Source: Skeletonema tropicum (taxonomy: Eukaryota; Bacillariophyta; Thalassiosirophyceae; Thalassiosirales; Thalassiosiraceae). From it: 64,000 nucleotides of DNA. The position numbers and the translations under genes were made by a program. This document shows positions 1 to 10,920 of this stretch, piece by piece (position 1 is the first letter of the stretch; each line of letters opens with the position of its first letter). The stretch spans positions 930,001 to 994,000 of the forward strand of contig CM074131.1 in assembly GCA_037178625.1 (NCBI GenBank). Reading direction: 5' to 3'. The notes under the pieces were generated by a model. That model saw nothing but the letters and a program-made list of their open reading frames with translations. It was not told the origin of the DNA and did not search any database.

Positions 1-1372
1 CCCACCTCCCAACCGTTGAGTATGATGGTGGATTTTTGAGATATCTGTCAACCAGTTGAAATTCTTCTGAGTCTTCGGTAAAGTTGATGTTGGTTTTCAC
101 CTCTTCATTTAGTTGCTTTATCATTGTTGTGTTAAAATGTTCCCTCAGCAATTCAACGCTGAAATGTTCCAGATGGTCAAGTATGAAGTTTGACACATCT
201 ACTGCTGCTGTCGGAAATACCTCAAATAGTGTAGGCTTTCGTTTGATACCATTGGCGACGTAGGGGTTGGGGTTTGGAAATTGATGATTAACGCGGAAGA
301 TACGGTTCCAATTCATGATTGTCCTACCAGTTGCTGCATTGAACAGTGTTAAATCATTGAGCAGCCTTGCCGCTTTGTCGCAACAAGCTTGGAATGGAAA
401 CCCAACTCGATACTCGGCAAGTGCTATTGAATACGCAACCCTGAGGTATAAACATTTATTGCGTAAGTCAAATAAGGCATGCTTTGTCAATTTACTATCT
501 TCGTGCAAGTCAATGACGCCTGCTTCTTCGTATCCATTTGCTGATTGCCCCACCAGTGTAAGTGATTCAACCAATTGCACTAGTCCGTTGTACACATCGG
601 CACCTTCGTCAAATCCGAAGAGAGCTGCTGCTTCAGGTGACTGCCATATAATATTCGGAGTCTGGTTGTTGCTGCTGTTATCCCCGTCTATATCGCCACT
701 GCTGTTGTTATTGTCGTCGTCTTCATCTTCATCTTCGTCGTCAACTTGATTATTCTCATCCTCTAATCTACCCACGTTGGTGACGAATGGCACGAGAGGG
801 CTCTGCTGCTGCTCAACTAGTCGTTGCGAGCGCCTTGTTCTTTTTTGTGGAGTAGGAGTAATTGGTGCAGCCGCTGATGATTTTGTTGCTTCTTTACGTT
901 TGTTCTCATTATTTTTGTTCTTCTTCTTACCAGCGCATCCATCGTCGGGAAATGATACTTGCTCCGGCTTGTTGCAAGATCGCTGCCGATTATTAGTTGC
1001 ACTGTAACTCTGTATATGTTCTATTTCTGTGCACAATAACTCTGCTGCGCGTATTGGTTCGTTGGGCACTTTCTCTCCCTTTCCAAAGTAGTAATAGTGC
1101 ACCATCCGGCGTAATGACGAATTGAATGGACATGATGTTGTGAAATTTTTGTGGTATATCTTGTGTACATTGCTGCTGTTGAAAGGTCCGGCTGCCTTGT
1201 TCAGACGCTGCACGAGTTTGTTCCGTAAGGTATTGTCTTTATCTACATTCGTATAGTGTCTGTGCAATATCTCTACCAACGACTGGTCGCAAATCCACCT
1301 GCCGCGATAAGTGTCACTTTTACTGATGAGCCGTGTGAAAAGGTATTCAAAAAGTGTATTACCATCGTTCAT
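1..1372 (-). CDS. Long partial ORF, unknown protein, runs off left edge
   Basis: Reading the minus strand from an ATG at 1372, about 457 codons stay open without a stop to the window edge, so the 3' end is missing. The protein begins MNDGNTLFEYLF. It has a Lys/Asn-rich basic stretch (around 1000-850), an Asp/Glu run (about 750-710) and then an evenly mixed globular region ending near a VDRYLKNPPSY motif. No intron is needed. The plus-strand ORFs at 315-749 and 777-1007 are its shadows. I do not recognise the family. The lack of introns and the setting next to TIR elements suggest a transposon-encoded protein, but this is inference; a host gene is equally possible. The open frame itself is certain. 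Confidence 0.6.
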   Translation of the reverse strand, partial: MNDGNTLFEYLFTRLISKSDTYRGRWICDQSLVEILHRHYTNVDKDNTLRNKLVQRLNKAAGPFNSSNVHKIYHKNFTTSCPFNSSLRRMVHYYYFGKGEKVPNEPIRAAELLCTEIEHIQSYSATNNRQRSCNKPEQVSFPDDGCAGKKKNKNNENKRKEATKSSAAAPITPTPQKRTRRSQRLVEQQQSPLVPFVTNVGRLEDENNQVDDEDEDEDDDNNNSSGDIDGDNSSNNQTPNIIWQSPEAAALFGFDEGADVYNGLVQLVESLTLVGQSANGYEEAGVIDLHEDSKLTKHALFDLRNKCLYLRVAYSIALAEYRVGFPFQACCDKAARLLNDLTLFNAATGRTIMNWNRIFRVNHQFPNPNPYVANGIKRKPTLFEVFPTAAVDVSNFILDHLEHFSVELLREHFNTTMIKQLNEEVKTNINFTEDSEEFQLVDRYLKNPPSYSTVGRW

Positions 1373-1752
1373 GATTACAATCTTTAGTCAACCTAATTGG
1401 CTATTTTGGATCTAGACATGCAAGAGAGGTTAATTTATCCTTTTGGTTGAGCAAATATCCAACTTGTTGTGCGTAGTACGCTCCGGAATTTGGCCATGGT
1501 TGGCATCTTTTTGCGCGGAGTGGCTCTTGTTGAGGGGTGAGTTGGGAGAAATCGGCCCAATGGGTTTTTATAAGACTCACTACGTCATTTGTACCTAACA
1601 TACGTAGGAATTCGAAACTTGAACGGCTATCCGAAAATCCGTGAAAACAGCTGTATTCCGACGTCTTCGTATGATCAGGAGTGATCAGAAAGCGGCATCA
1701 AATGCTTTTTGAGTAAGACTGTCGTTATATACGGCTTTGAGATTTAAGTATA
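1373..1752. other. Spacer upstream of the partial ORF
   Basis: No convincing gene. The sequence includes a copy of the motif tacgtaggaat, which recurs just inside the ends of the neighbouring TIR elements. Confidence 0.4.
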
Positions 1753-3270
1753 TAGCTGTCTTAAATCAACAAACCTATGCGGTAGATTTTTTTGTGTACG
1801 TAGGAATCGTCCAAGAAGCGGTACCAAAGTGGCGCCAACGATCATCGAGCACATCGTCACCATGGGATTTCCGCCCGATCATCGTACTTTACTAGAGGCA
1901 TGGTGTTATTATATAAAAGATGTAATGCTCGGGGTATTTATATGGATATATATGAATGTATGAAGTGACTTGATATGTACCGATTTTTACATTTGATGCA
2001 AAATAAAAGCCAATCAGTGCACATGGATGTTTATCCTCATCTCCGTGATCAATGAACGATGGTGCTATAACAAATATTTCAGCACTATCGACACCAAACA
2101 CTGTTAAAATAACGATTATACAGTTATGTTATGAATGTGTATATCTTTTTGTTGCATAATAATTCGTTTTGAGGCCCACAGATCCCTGTCATTCAACACA
2201 AACACTTGTGTTTGAACACCTATCTCCTACAAGAGAATACACTTTGTGCATTCCAACGATGTCAGCAGTGACCATATGCAGCTTTATCCGTCAACCATTA
2301 CTTCATTGAAACCGGAGAATCATAACAAGTCACTGAAGATTCCACTCCGATCTATTCAGAGCAATGTAGCGCCATAACAACAGCCTTCTTCGGAGACAAT
2401 ATGTGCACTTATTCCACCCTGATTGAACTTCAAGTCACACAACTATGACCCTGTCTCTCCAATCAAATGCAATAGTTGCTGTGCCTTTGTTGTCGGATGG
2501 TGAGGTTGGATTGAACAACGAAACCATTGCAGTTTGTTCGAGGAATGGCCATGTGTTGGGCTATGGTGATACCAAGGCTGAGTTCGCCGATGGTAGTGTA
2601 GTCAGTGAAATCGGATCTCCTTAACAGCTCCATGGCACAAAGCGATCCTTCCATATTATTGAGAGCTCTCCTGTCGTGTTTAGTTGTCTCGTCATGATCA
2701 GAGGTCGGAATAGAGCAATGAAATGGGTGACATTTGTGTGTAATCGATGATGTGATGTGCAGCAGCAACATGGTGCCTGACGGAGTGCTATGGCCATATG
2801 AAGTCACTAACAATGAATCACACCGACACCCAATGTCTATATGTATAAGCGGCGGCGAGGGTTGATGGAGAGAGGCCGATTGTACCATTCATATTGAGTG
2901 GAATTGGACGATGATGCTACGATGATGGTAATTTGCGCTGCTATAGCGGTATTTTGATTTGCGTCTCTGCTCTTTAATAACTAATTTGGGTAGGCTCGGC
3001 TTTGGATTCCTTGTGTTCTAAGCTATTCATGGACTACCATACCCAACCTACTGTGGATGTAATGGAGGAGGTGTGATTTTTTATGTTATGGCACTTTTAT
3101 GGCGGAAATGGTGCCATGGCGTAGTGGATTGTCGCGGTGGTGGAACTTTTTTTTGGTGGTGGCCAAAAACACATTTGGGGCTCTTCTGACCTTCTCAAGT
3201 GCCGGATGGAGCTACATACTATTCCTACGTACATACGCTACCCCGTAGGGTCCGTGATTTAAGACAGCTA
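1753..3270. mobile_element. TIR DNA element, copy A (~1.5 kb, non-autonomous)
   Basis: Perfect 16-bp inverted ends TAGCTGTCTTAAATCA (1753-1768 and 3255-3270) are each flanked by TA, as expected for TA-targeting elements. A second motif, cctacgta/tacgtaggaat, lies in inverted orientation about 50 bp inside each end. The interior is homologous to the interior of the element at 26294-35856, which has related but not identical ends, so this is a family. No transposase ORF is seen. A decayed plus-strand reading frame (about 2250-2690) is shared with the other copy. The element is probably mobilised in trans. Confidence 0.75.
2250..2690 (+). pseudogene. Decayed coding region inside TIR element A
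   Basis: Aligning this stretch with 26790-27230 in copy B shows long runs where differences fall in third codon positions (for example Asn, Ser, Asp, Leu and Ser codons in the segment reading HSNDVSSDHMQLYPS). The frame is then broken by stops and small indels in both copies. This indicates descent from a translated gene, now broken. Conserved islands include FFGDKMCTYSTLIEL (copy B reading) and SRNGHVLGDGDTKAEFADG (copy B reading). I do not recognise the protein. Confidence 0.45.
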
Positions 3271-3387
3271 TACGGTGAATTCGAGACCGCGGAGACGACA
3301 TTTGTGAGACTCCGACCTCTGTACTAATTCCTACCTAGAGGGTAGTTAGTGAGTTTGACCAATAAACCACCGAGAGGAAACCGAATA

Positions 3388-3946
3388 CAGTCGCAGCACC
3401 AGTATTGTCCTGTTCGCAAATTGTCCAATCACAGTTATTGTCCGAGTGAAATTGGGTGAACACCTACTTACCAGTACCTATGGGTACATACGTAGTAGGC
3501 AGCAAAGTGATGAGTAACTTGCATGACAATAACATTTCCAATACAATGCATAACGAGTAATTGACATTGATCAAACACTCCCAAGTGCCGCCGGCTCTCT
3601 TTGCAACGCAATTGATGTATTATGCTTGGGAATCACCGCTGCTGTAAGTGTAAGTAATTTTCACACGGGCGGTGTCTGCCGCATTGACGAAGCTGCAGGT
3701 CTCTCTAGAGAGACATTACAGACACAGACACTTTCAGCGGTCTAATTGGTGGATCATTTCATAAAGCATGTCTAAAATGTGTTCAGGAAGCGAAAGACAA
3801 TCTGTCCTCACTAGCTTTGGCCCCAATAATCAGTACTAGTACATGTTATGCCTACATACACCACCCTGTAAGCAAACTGTCCGATCACAGGTATTGTCCG
3901 ACTAAAATCGGCGTAACACCATCGGACAATACTGGTGCTGCGACTG
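3388..3946. mobile_element. MITE with ~23-bp TIRs, TA flanked
   Basis: The stretch beginning CAGTCGCAGCACCAGTATTG at 3388 reappears perfectly in reverse complement ending at 3946, and the match runs on through the flanking TA on both sides. The ends also contain a diverged direct repeat carrying attgtcc motifs (about 3411-3465 and 3872-3922). There is no ORF of interest. Size (559 bp), TIRs and TA duplication fit a Tc1/mariner-type MITE. Confidence 0.7.
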
Positions 3947-5833
3947 TATATTATGTTACAGGGACCTGTCACGAACTAAACCCCCCGGGGGATCTAACAA
4001 TTTTGGCCAGTCTGATCCAGGGGGGTCTACCTTTCACTCTACTCACATACTAATTCCCTAGTAGCTACTAGTAGAAACGAGGAGGGGGGTTTAATATCTT
4101 GGCTGACGCTTCCTGAACATCTAGAGAGACAATATTGTATTGTATTTTATTGTATTGTATTCTGGGCTTCCCTTTTCTTGGATAATATCCAGCACACTCT
4201 TTCCTGCATCCGAAGCATCAGGTTAAGGTTGATACGCATCGATAATCCCTTTCAGAGGAGCAACAAGGTGTTGTTGGTACAATTCACCAAAGCCTTCCGG
4301 CGTACCAATCCACCTAGAAAACTCTGTCCGTTGTGAGCTAGCTGCATTACAGTCGAGCACCATATCGCATCAAACGTTGTCACTGTAGCAATGGAGCCGC
4401 TTGCAGTTGCCCAAAACACTTGGCTACGATAGCAAAGAAGCATTTTAGCACTGCCCAGACGGATTACGCTCCTACAAGCTACGCTGCAACTTCATAGATG
4501 ATCTGATGTGACCGAACTGAGTCATGAGCTAGCTGCATTACAGCACCATAACCATATCGTATCAAACGTTGTCACTGTAGCTAGTAGCAATGATTCTTTC
4601 TTATTCGGCAATCGAATCATGGAAGCCTTGTTGCAGGCAGGGGTTTGGGCTACACTTGACTAAGAACACGGTTACCTCAGATTTCAATTGTCGAAGGGAG
4701 ACTCTCGACTGGAGACTCCGAAGAATGGTGCGTCTTGCTACGCTGTACGTAGCGAGTGATGGATCAGAGTCAGAGTGCTTGGAGTAAGCCTTGTTGTACA
4801 TAGATGACGTGCATGCAGCAATCTGATTGTGTGAAGCAGTCATGCGCAATTAGACAGGTCGACAGTGGAAGCATGTAGTGTCAAAGAATTAGAGACTGCA
4901 AGGTACTTACTTACACTGAAGACCTGCAGACCTGGGCAGTGCCAGTGCCCTAACATGTACAGACCGGCCTACTTATGCCTATGGCAAGCGCAATATGTAG
5001 CAAGCACCATCCAAACATCACACAAACAGGCGAAATGACGTGAGCCGTGAGAAGCTGCCCCGCCGCCGCGCCACAGTATATGTTGTATTTATCCTTCAGG
5101 GAGGCAGGGGTCATGATGTCAAGTAGTGTTTTTCAAATCGTCTTTTAGCGGCTGAGTGACGATGACCGATACCGACAACCGATACCTGGTGACCCGCCCC
5201 AAGTTATTCCGAACACAGATACAGATGCAAAGATTTGTTGTCTCAATGAATGGACTCCCCCATAGTCATTGTCGAATCTTGGGACGATGTGATCCCCACA
5301 CTGACACTGAGAATATTGGAACATCCAGAAGAATTGGACAGGCGACAAGCTGAGTTAGGGACAAGGTATGACAAATACATGCGCAGTACTGTTGCAAATT
5401 TTGAATCATTCCTTCTTTCGTGAGAGTGACGAGCTCTAGATCATTACTTAAAATGGAAAGATTGAGTACTGCGTGCAATCAGGTCTCCGACGGCAGAGAG
5501 CTTGTTCCATGCGTCACCCTGCCAATCTCCTATTCACTACCCTACCAGCTTACCCTTCTGAATGACCTTTTCTGACAAACGGCTCTCACAATACAAAGCA
5601 CACACAATAGAAGCACCGCACACTACCAACTACTTACGGCTTACGTGACAGGTACTACTTTACCCACTCTCTCTAGAGACACACACACACTTCAACGTTC
5701 TTGCACATTCATCATCGATGACCTAAATTTTCAGTCACGAACAAAAGTCATGCGAGATGTCCTCAGTTAGTCTCTAGTCTGCAATACCACACCTCTTCTA
5801 CCCCTCTTCACAACCTGAGCGCTTGCCTGCCTC
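3947..5833. other. Gene-poor spacer with a diverged direct repeat
   Basis: No supported gene. A ~60-bp segment (gagctagctgcattacag ... cactgtag ... agcaatg) occurs twice, at about 4335-4393 and 4526-4592. A ttgtattgta microsatellite lies near 4133-4160. The last ~250 bp before 5834 must hold the promoter of the GT90 gene; no TATA box is obvious. Confidence 0.4.
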
Positions 5834-8125
5834 ATGACAATAGTGACTAGTGGAGAACTAAGTACCATAAGTAACCATTATTCAGTTGTAGAACCAAACA
5901 AAGGCACTAAATCCATGACAGCAACCTTCGGGCCACTGACTGCTGCAAGCAGAGGAGTGCAGAACGGCAGAAGCACCCTCAGAACCAGAAGCAAAAGCCG
6001 TAGTGGCCGGGATGATCCTATCAAGAATTGGCGTCATCTGCGCACCTTTCTCTTATGTGCCTTTTGCTGCATTGTCGTGTTGGACTCGCTGCTCACTCCT
6101 AACTTGACACCGGTGGTTGATTTTGCTCGAGATGATGGAAATAACCTCGTCGATGAAGATTTAGATGATGACGAGAGAGGATTTATATTAGATATTGAAA
6201 TACACAGCTTACTGGAGGAACTCGATGACAGCCTCCTGGAACAATCGCAAGGGTTCGGTGGAGAAGATTACAATTTGAACTATGTGACTGCGCAGGAAAA
6301 ATATGCAAGGGGCATCAAAACTGTGCCCATTGACAACGATGAGAATATTTTTCACTATCTGATTGACTCAAACAAGCCTCTGCCTCAATACACAATTAAG
6401 GATGCCATCTACGCTTCTCAGATATATTATGATAGCGTTGCTATGCTCATTTATGACCCCATGGATGATAAATTTGTGCTTCAGTATTCAAGACGACACG
6501 CTTGGAATGTCTCGAGTCGCAAATTGTTTGCCACATTTGAAAATCTAACTTTCATGTTACGACGGTTGTTCCCTGAACGCTTTTGCGGCAAACAAAACGG
6601 ATGTAAAGAGTTGGTTTTTCCAATTGCCAGTGGTGATTATCCCCATGTAAAATCAACAGACTGTCTTAGGAATCAACGTAACGATCACCCATGTGCAGAA
6701 CCCTTCATGACCAAAGCACCATTATTGCAATTTGGAAGTGTATTTACCAAGATGAATATGTACCCCAACATGGGTAAGAACTCATTGTATTGTATATTAT
6801 ATTGCTAATGTTATTGCTTCTTTCCCGCACTCACAATGCTCTTGCTTCATTTACTATAGTGGCAATGCCCATGCCGGAGAGATCACATTTGGTATGTTTC
6901 AGACAATATGTAGGCAATCATCAGGTATGCAAAGAGTTAGGCCAGGAGTTAGTCTATGGAGATGACTTGGGAATACACTGGGACGATTTGTTTCCTCAAG
7001 TTATCTGGAGAGGAACCGATTTCGGATACTTGGGTGTAAGTCACTCATCGTTGTGTTGCTTAAGTTACGTTATGCTTTGCTCTCGTTGTATTGTTATATA
7101 CTCACAACACTCTTCTCTCCAGAACATCTACCCGGATTGGGAGCAACCGACGTACAGTGATATTTCAACGGGAGAACTTTCCTCTGATTTTAGGTTTCGT
7201 GGCAAAATACCTAAGAGTAATTTTTCGAAACATAGAGCTGCATTGGCTACACTGGAAAAGAATTACTCCAAGCTTGTGCCGCGATGGCAGGGCGTTGTGC
7301 TCACGGCATTAGCTCTGAAAGATGCACAGCGGGCAAGGGCAAGTGGCATCAGCGGGATACGTCCGTGGGTAAACATCAAATTCAGTAATTATGTAGATGA
7401 TAAAGGAATGAAAGTTGCAACGAAAGGGAGTGTTGCTTATCGAGAGTGGGAGGAGATAGGGATGCCCGTTGCAGGCGAATATATTGACTTGAATCGCTCA
7501 GCAAAGTACAAGTATCACATTGACCTTGCTGGTGGAGGCGGAACGACGTGGACAGGTACAATGCAGAAATGAGTAAAAAGCTATGTCCTCTTGATGCTTT
7601 GTTGCAAACTCAATCTCTTTTTTTCTTATTATTATCACAGGTACAATGCAGAAATTGGCTCTACCTGGTCTCCTGTTTCACCACATTACACCAACAAAAG
7701 ACTACATACACGATTATATGGAGCCTTGGGTGCATTACGTTCCAGTTGCATCTGATCTACGTGATCTAAAGGCAAAGTTTGATTGGGCCGAGTCGCATCC
7801 AGTCGAAGCGAAGAACATAGCCGATCGAGGGACAGAGTTGGCTAGATATTTGACAAGCCTGAAGGGGTTTGAGCGGATGTATGAAGAAGACTTAGTGAAG
7901 CCTTTGCGGCGTGTAATAGAAGCTTATCAGCCCACTGCGGATGCATTCAACACTCCTAATTGGAGGCTCATTGTTGAAAATATGGACGGGGAACTCATAA
8001 AACCAATCATGAAGTGCTACGGACACCGTTTAGGGGACTGCGTAGAGCTTGTCGGTAAAAATGTTTTTGGAGGAAACATCGCAAGACGTTTTGGAGCTTT
8101 GACGCAGGAAGAGGAATCAGAGTGA
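5834..8125 (+). CDS. GT90 (CAP10/POGLUT-like) glycosyltransferase, type II membrane protein
   Basis: Four exons: 5834-6773, 6860-7035, 7123-7555 and 7641-8125, giving 677 aa. All introns are GT-AG (85-87 nt) and the joined frame is open throughout. The N-terminus has a basic cytosolic tail, then one hydrophobic segment at about residues 70-88, then an acidic stem: a Golgi/ER type II topology. The C-terminal half carries the family-90 signature, including the YKYHIDLAGGGGTTW block (around residue 505), a later PWVHYVPV block and a final helix with IADRGTELA. Members transfer sugars such as glucose or xylose to secreted proteins or glycans; the donor and acceptor here cannot be read. The gene ends 59 bp from the convergent MiaB gene. 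The third intron is bracketed by a 19-nt direct repeat (see findings). Confidence 0.85.
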
Positions 8126-8184
8126 TCACCAGTGTAATTAATTATACATGTATATATGTACAACTAATGCTTGTAATATAACAA

Positions 8185-9835
8185 TTAATCGTTGATACTG
8201 CCCACTAGAGACCATGTCCTCGCCTCTGTGATTGTAACATTTACCAGTTGCCCTTTCAATTCATCAATATCTCCTTCGAAAAAGACTTGCCGGCCTTGTC
8301 TCGTTCTTCCCATCACTTCTCCACCATTTTTGGGGTTCCTATCTTCTACTAATACTTCAATAACTTTGCCAAGGTATCTCTCACTTCTCTCCAAAGCATG
8401 TTTTGCTGCCAATGCTTGTACTCGTTGTAGCCTTTCAGATTGCACTTCTGGTGGAATTTGATTCTCCCAATTGGCTGCCTCTGTGTTTGGCCGTGGGCTG
8501 TAAGCAAAGGTATTCAAATTGTCAAATTTCACTTCTTCCATCAAGTCCAAGGTACGTTGGAATGCTTCTTCGGTTTCTCCTGGGAAACCAACTATAACAT
8601 CACCACAAATTGATGCATCTGGAGCTTTCGCCCTGATCTTTTGAATGATTTTCATGTAGCTGTCAAACGTATACCCTCGACGCATGCCTTTTAAGACCTT
8701 ATCATCCCCAGCTTGAAATGGCATATGAAAGCATTCACACACCTTATCTAAATTGGCCACTGCGTCAATCACTCTTTCTGAGAAGTAACGTGGGTGCGAT
8801 GTGACGTAACGAATCCTCGAAATGGTGTTTGGTGGTAGGTTATCATTCAGATAATGTAGTAAATCAGCAAACGTTCTCCTTGGGATCATATCTCTTCCAT
8901 AGGCATCAATATTTTGCCCGAGAAGTGTAACCTCCTTGTATCCGGAAGCAGCAAGCTGAAGACACTCTTGTAAAATGGCCTCCATCGAACGTGATTGCTC
9001 GACTCCTCGCACTGAAGGTACAACACAATACGTACAGTGCTCGTTGCAGCCGTAGATAACATTCACCCATGCTCTCACACTGTGTCCTCTCTTGATTGGA
9101 GTCATCCAGTCACCATCCTTTTCCCGACTGCTATCTTTATCAATGGCCAAACTTCCACCACCCTTTTCACTCCAAATCATACTTTCCGTCATGCACAACT
9201 TGTGAACCTTTCCCTACTTCCACCAGTAACTCGCCAAGCCAGGGAATATACTGTGGTCCAAGCACCAAATCAATCTCTGGAAAACGACGCAATAAGGCCT
9301 CACCTTCCTGCTGTGCCACACATCCAGCAACCACAATGGCCAATGGCTTTCCCGCACGCTTCATGGCCGTGTATGGTCCAAGAGCATCATACACTTTTTG
9401 TTCGGCGTGGTCTCGAATGGTACAAGTGTTGAGAAGAAGAATATCAGGTGTGGGCTTCTTTTTGTTCTTGGACTTTTTGTTGTTGTTGTTGTTGTTGTCA
9501 GAAGCAATGAGTGTTGGATCAGCAGTATTGATTGCGTCAAGTGCTGTCAAACCCAATTCTCCTTCGAGTACACCCATGATACGTTCACTGTCTGCAACGT
9601 TCATTTGACACCCTGACGTAAGTATTTGGTAATGCTTTGCATTGGGTACAGAATAGATCATTTTCGATTGTTCCTCATCATTGTCAATCCCATCATTACT
9701 ATTCTTGGTATTACCAGTATCAGTCCCAATCTTTTGAAATACGGGCGATAGAGGAATCTGACCTGATCCCTTCAACTTGGGACGAACTTTGTTAATCCTA
9801 TTCTTGGACCCTTCCACAGTTAGCATCTGCATCAT
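8185..9835 (-). CDS. tRNA-2-methylthio-N6-isopentenyladenosine synthase, MiaB/CDK5RAP1 type
   Basis: Radical-SAM methylthiotransferase that would add a methylthio group to i6A37 in tRNA; the plant and animal relatives work in organelles. Visible domains in order: UPF0004 region with [17 protein letters not shown] and [10 protein letters not shown]; the 4Fe-4S radical-SAM motif [16 protein letters not shown]; and a C-terminal TRAM domain ([12 protein letters not shown] ... [13 protein letters not shown]). The coding region is in two frames that overlap at 9167-9198. The switch needs either a very short intron (52-55 nt candidates between about 9125 and 9217) or a 1-nt frameshift. A low-complexity Asn/Lys insert lies at about 9470-9500. 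The first ATG of the upstream frame is at 9835, inside the end of the parvulin-like frame, so the true N-terminus may lie further upstream in a fused gene. Confidence 0.85.
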
Positions 9836-10526
9836 TCACCAATTGAATGTACAAATCATCCACACGGATGAGATGCCATCCCTCCATTCCCTCGACTTTA
9901 ATTACATCCCCACCTTTGACACGTCGTGAGAATAATTCATCAATTGCTTCGGAGGAGAGTATATCGGCATAGACATCATTTAAATCGGCCTTGTCTCGAT
10001 TGTTGGACGGATTGTCCACCCATCCGATTTCTCCGCTGTTTTCTCTTGTGAATTGACATGTGCTCACATCCACTGCTAGACGAGAGAAGACATCTCCATC
10101 GGTCTTTTCATAGGAGGATTGCTGTTGCAGTATCATCATCAATTTCTTCCGCTCTTGCCACCATTGAGGTACAAATTCATGACCAAGTCCGCCATCTCTT
10201 CCGTCTCGACTAGTATGTGACGTAGATACGCCGATTTCACTAGAGAATTGTAATCATTGGAAGGGCTGAGTGCATCTGCTGGACGGATTGGGAACCAAGT
10301 CCTTTTCGTCTTTGATGCTGCTGCTGCCGTTGCTGTATGTTATTCTTCGGTGGTTGCTGTGTCGTCTAACGTAGATTGGAGAGCTGTAGGTTGTGGATGT
10401 TGCAGAGTTGAATTTTGAATACGTCGTGATGATGTGTGCTGATTTTTGAAATGAGGATTGGAAAGAGTTTGCTGCTGGAATCAGCAGTAGTACCAGAAGA
10501 GCTGAAAGGTAATTTAGCCGACACAT
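9798..10526 (-). CDS. Parvulin-like (PpiC-type) domain with signal/plastid-targeting N-terminus
   Basis: From an ATG at 10526 the protein starts MCRLNYLSALLVLLLIPAAN followed by SF: a signal peptide with a plastid-type cleavage context. A same-frame ATG further upstream is at 10679. An in-frame TGA at 10254-10256 must be removed, most simply by a 45-nt GT-AG intron at 10240-10284. The following frame reads VFSRLAVDVSTC, then SGEIGWVDN, then GGDVIKVEGMEGWHLIRVDD. That is the layout of a parvulin peptidyl-prolyl isomerase: helix, GxxGW turn, and a Gly-Asp-Val / Gly-Trp-His-Leu strand pair. The frame stops at 9798, overlapping the MiaB frame by 38 nt. A 55-nt intron with a CTAAC branch-point-like sequence would instead join it to MiaB. 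Homology of the isomerase is moderate and catalytic residues were not confirmed. Confidence 0.55.
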
Positions 10527-10920
10527 TGTTGCTGCGTATTTGCCTGCCGAGGACGCTTCTATATAGTAGTGGCGTTTATTGATGGCACTACTATGTTGTA
10601 TTGAACCTGACGCACGAAGGTGTTCATGGTGGGTGCGGTGGAACGAAAGGTGACTCCGTCTCCGGTATCGTATGCCCATTTTCATATTTTGGCGCGTTCG
10701 AACTCCTGTTCACGGTTTTTCAGTGAAGGACCATGACGACAACGACTAGTTGCGATCTATTGAGATGGGCTCATCAAGCCTGACCGTGCCGTGGAGTTGA
10801 CAGTGCCATTGCCAGCTTTGCGATAGATTGGTAGGGACTGACGGGTCCACGTTTGAGCTGCGTTTCACAGTGTCATTTTTTCAGTAGCGGCAGCAGACAG
10901 CAGAGCAGCCTCCTACAACG

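Noticed and set aside
315..1007. Two plus-strand ORFs (144 and 76 aa)
   Set aside because: They lie antisense to the much longer continuous minus-strand frame and are low-complexity Leu/Ser readings of its Asp/Asn codons.
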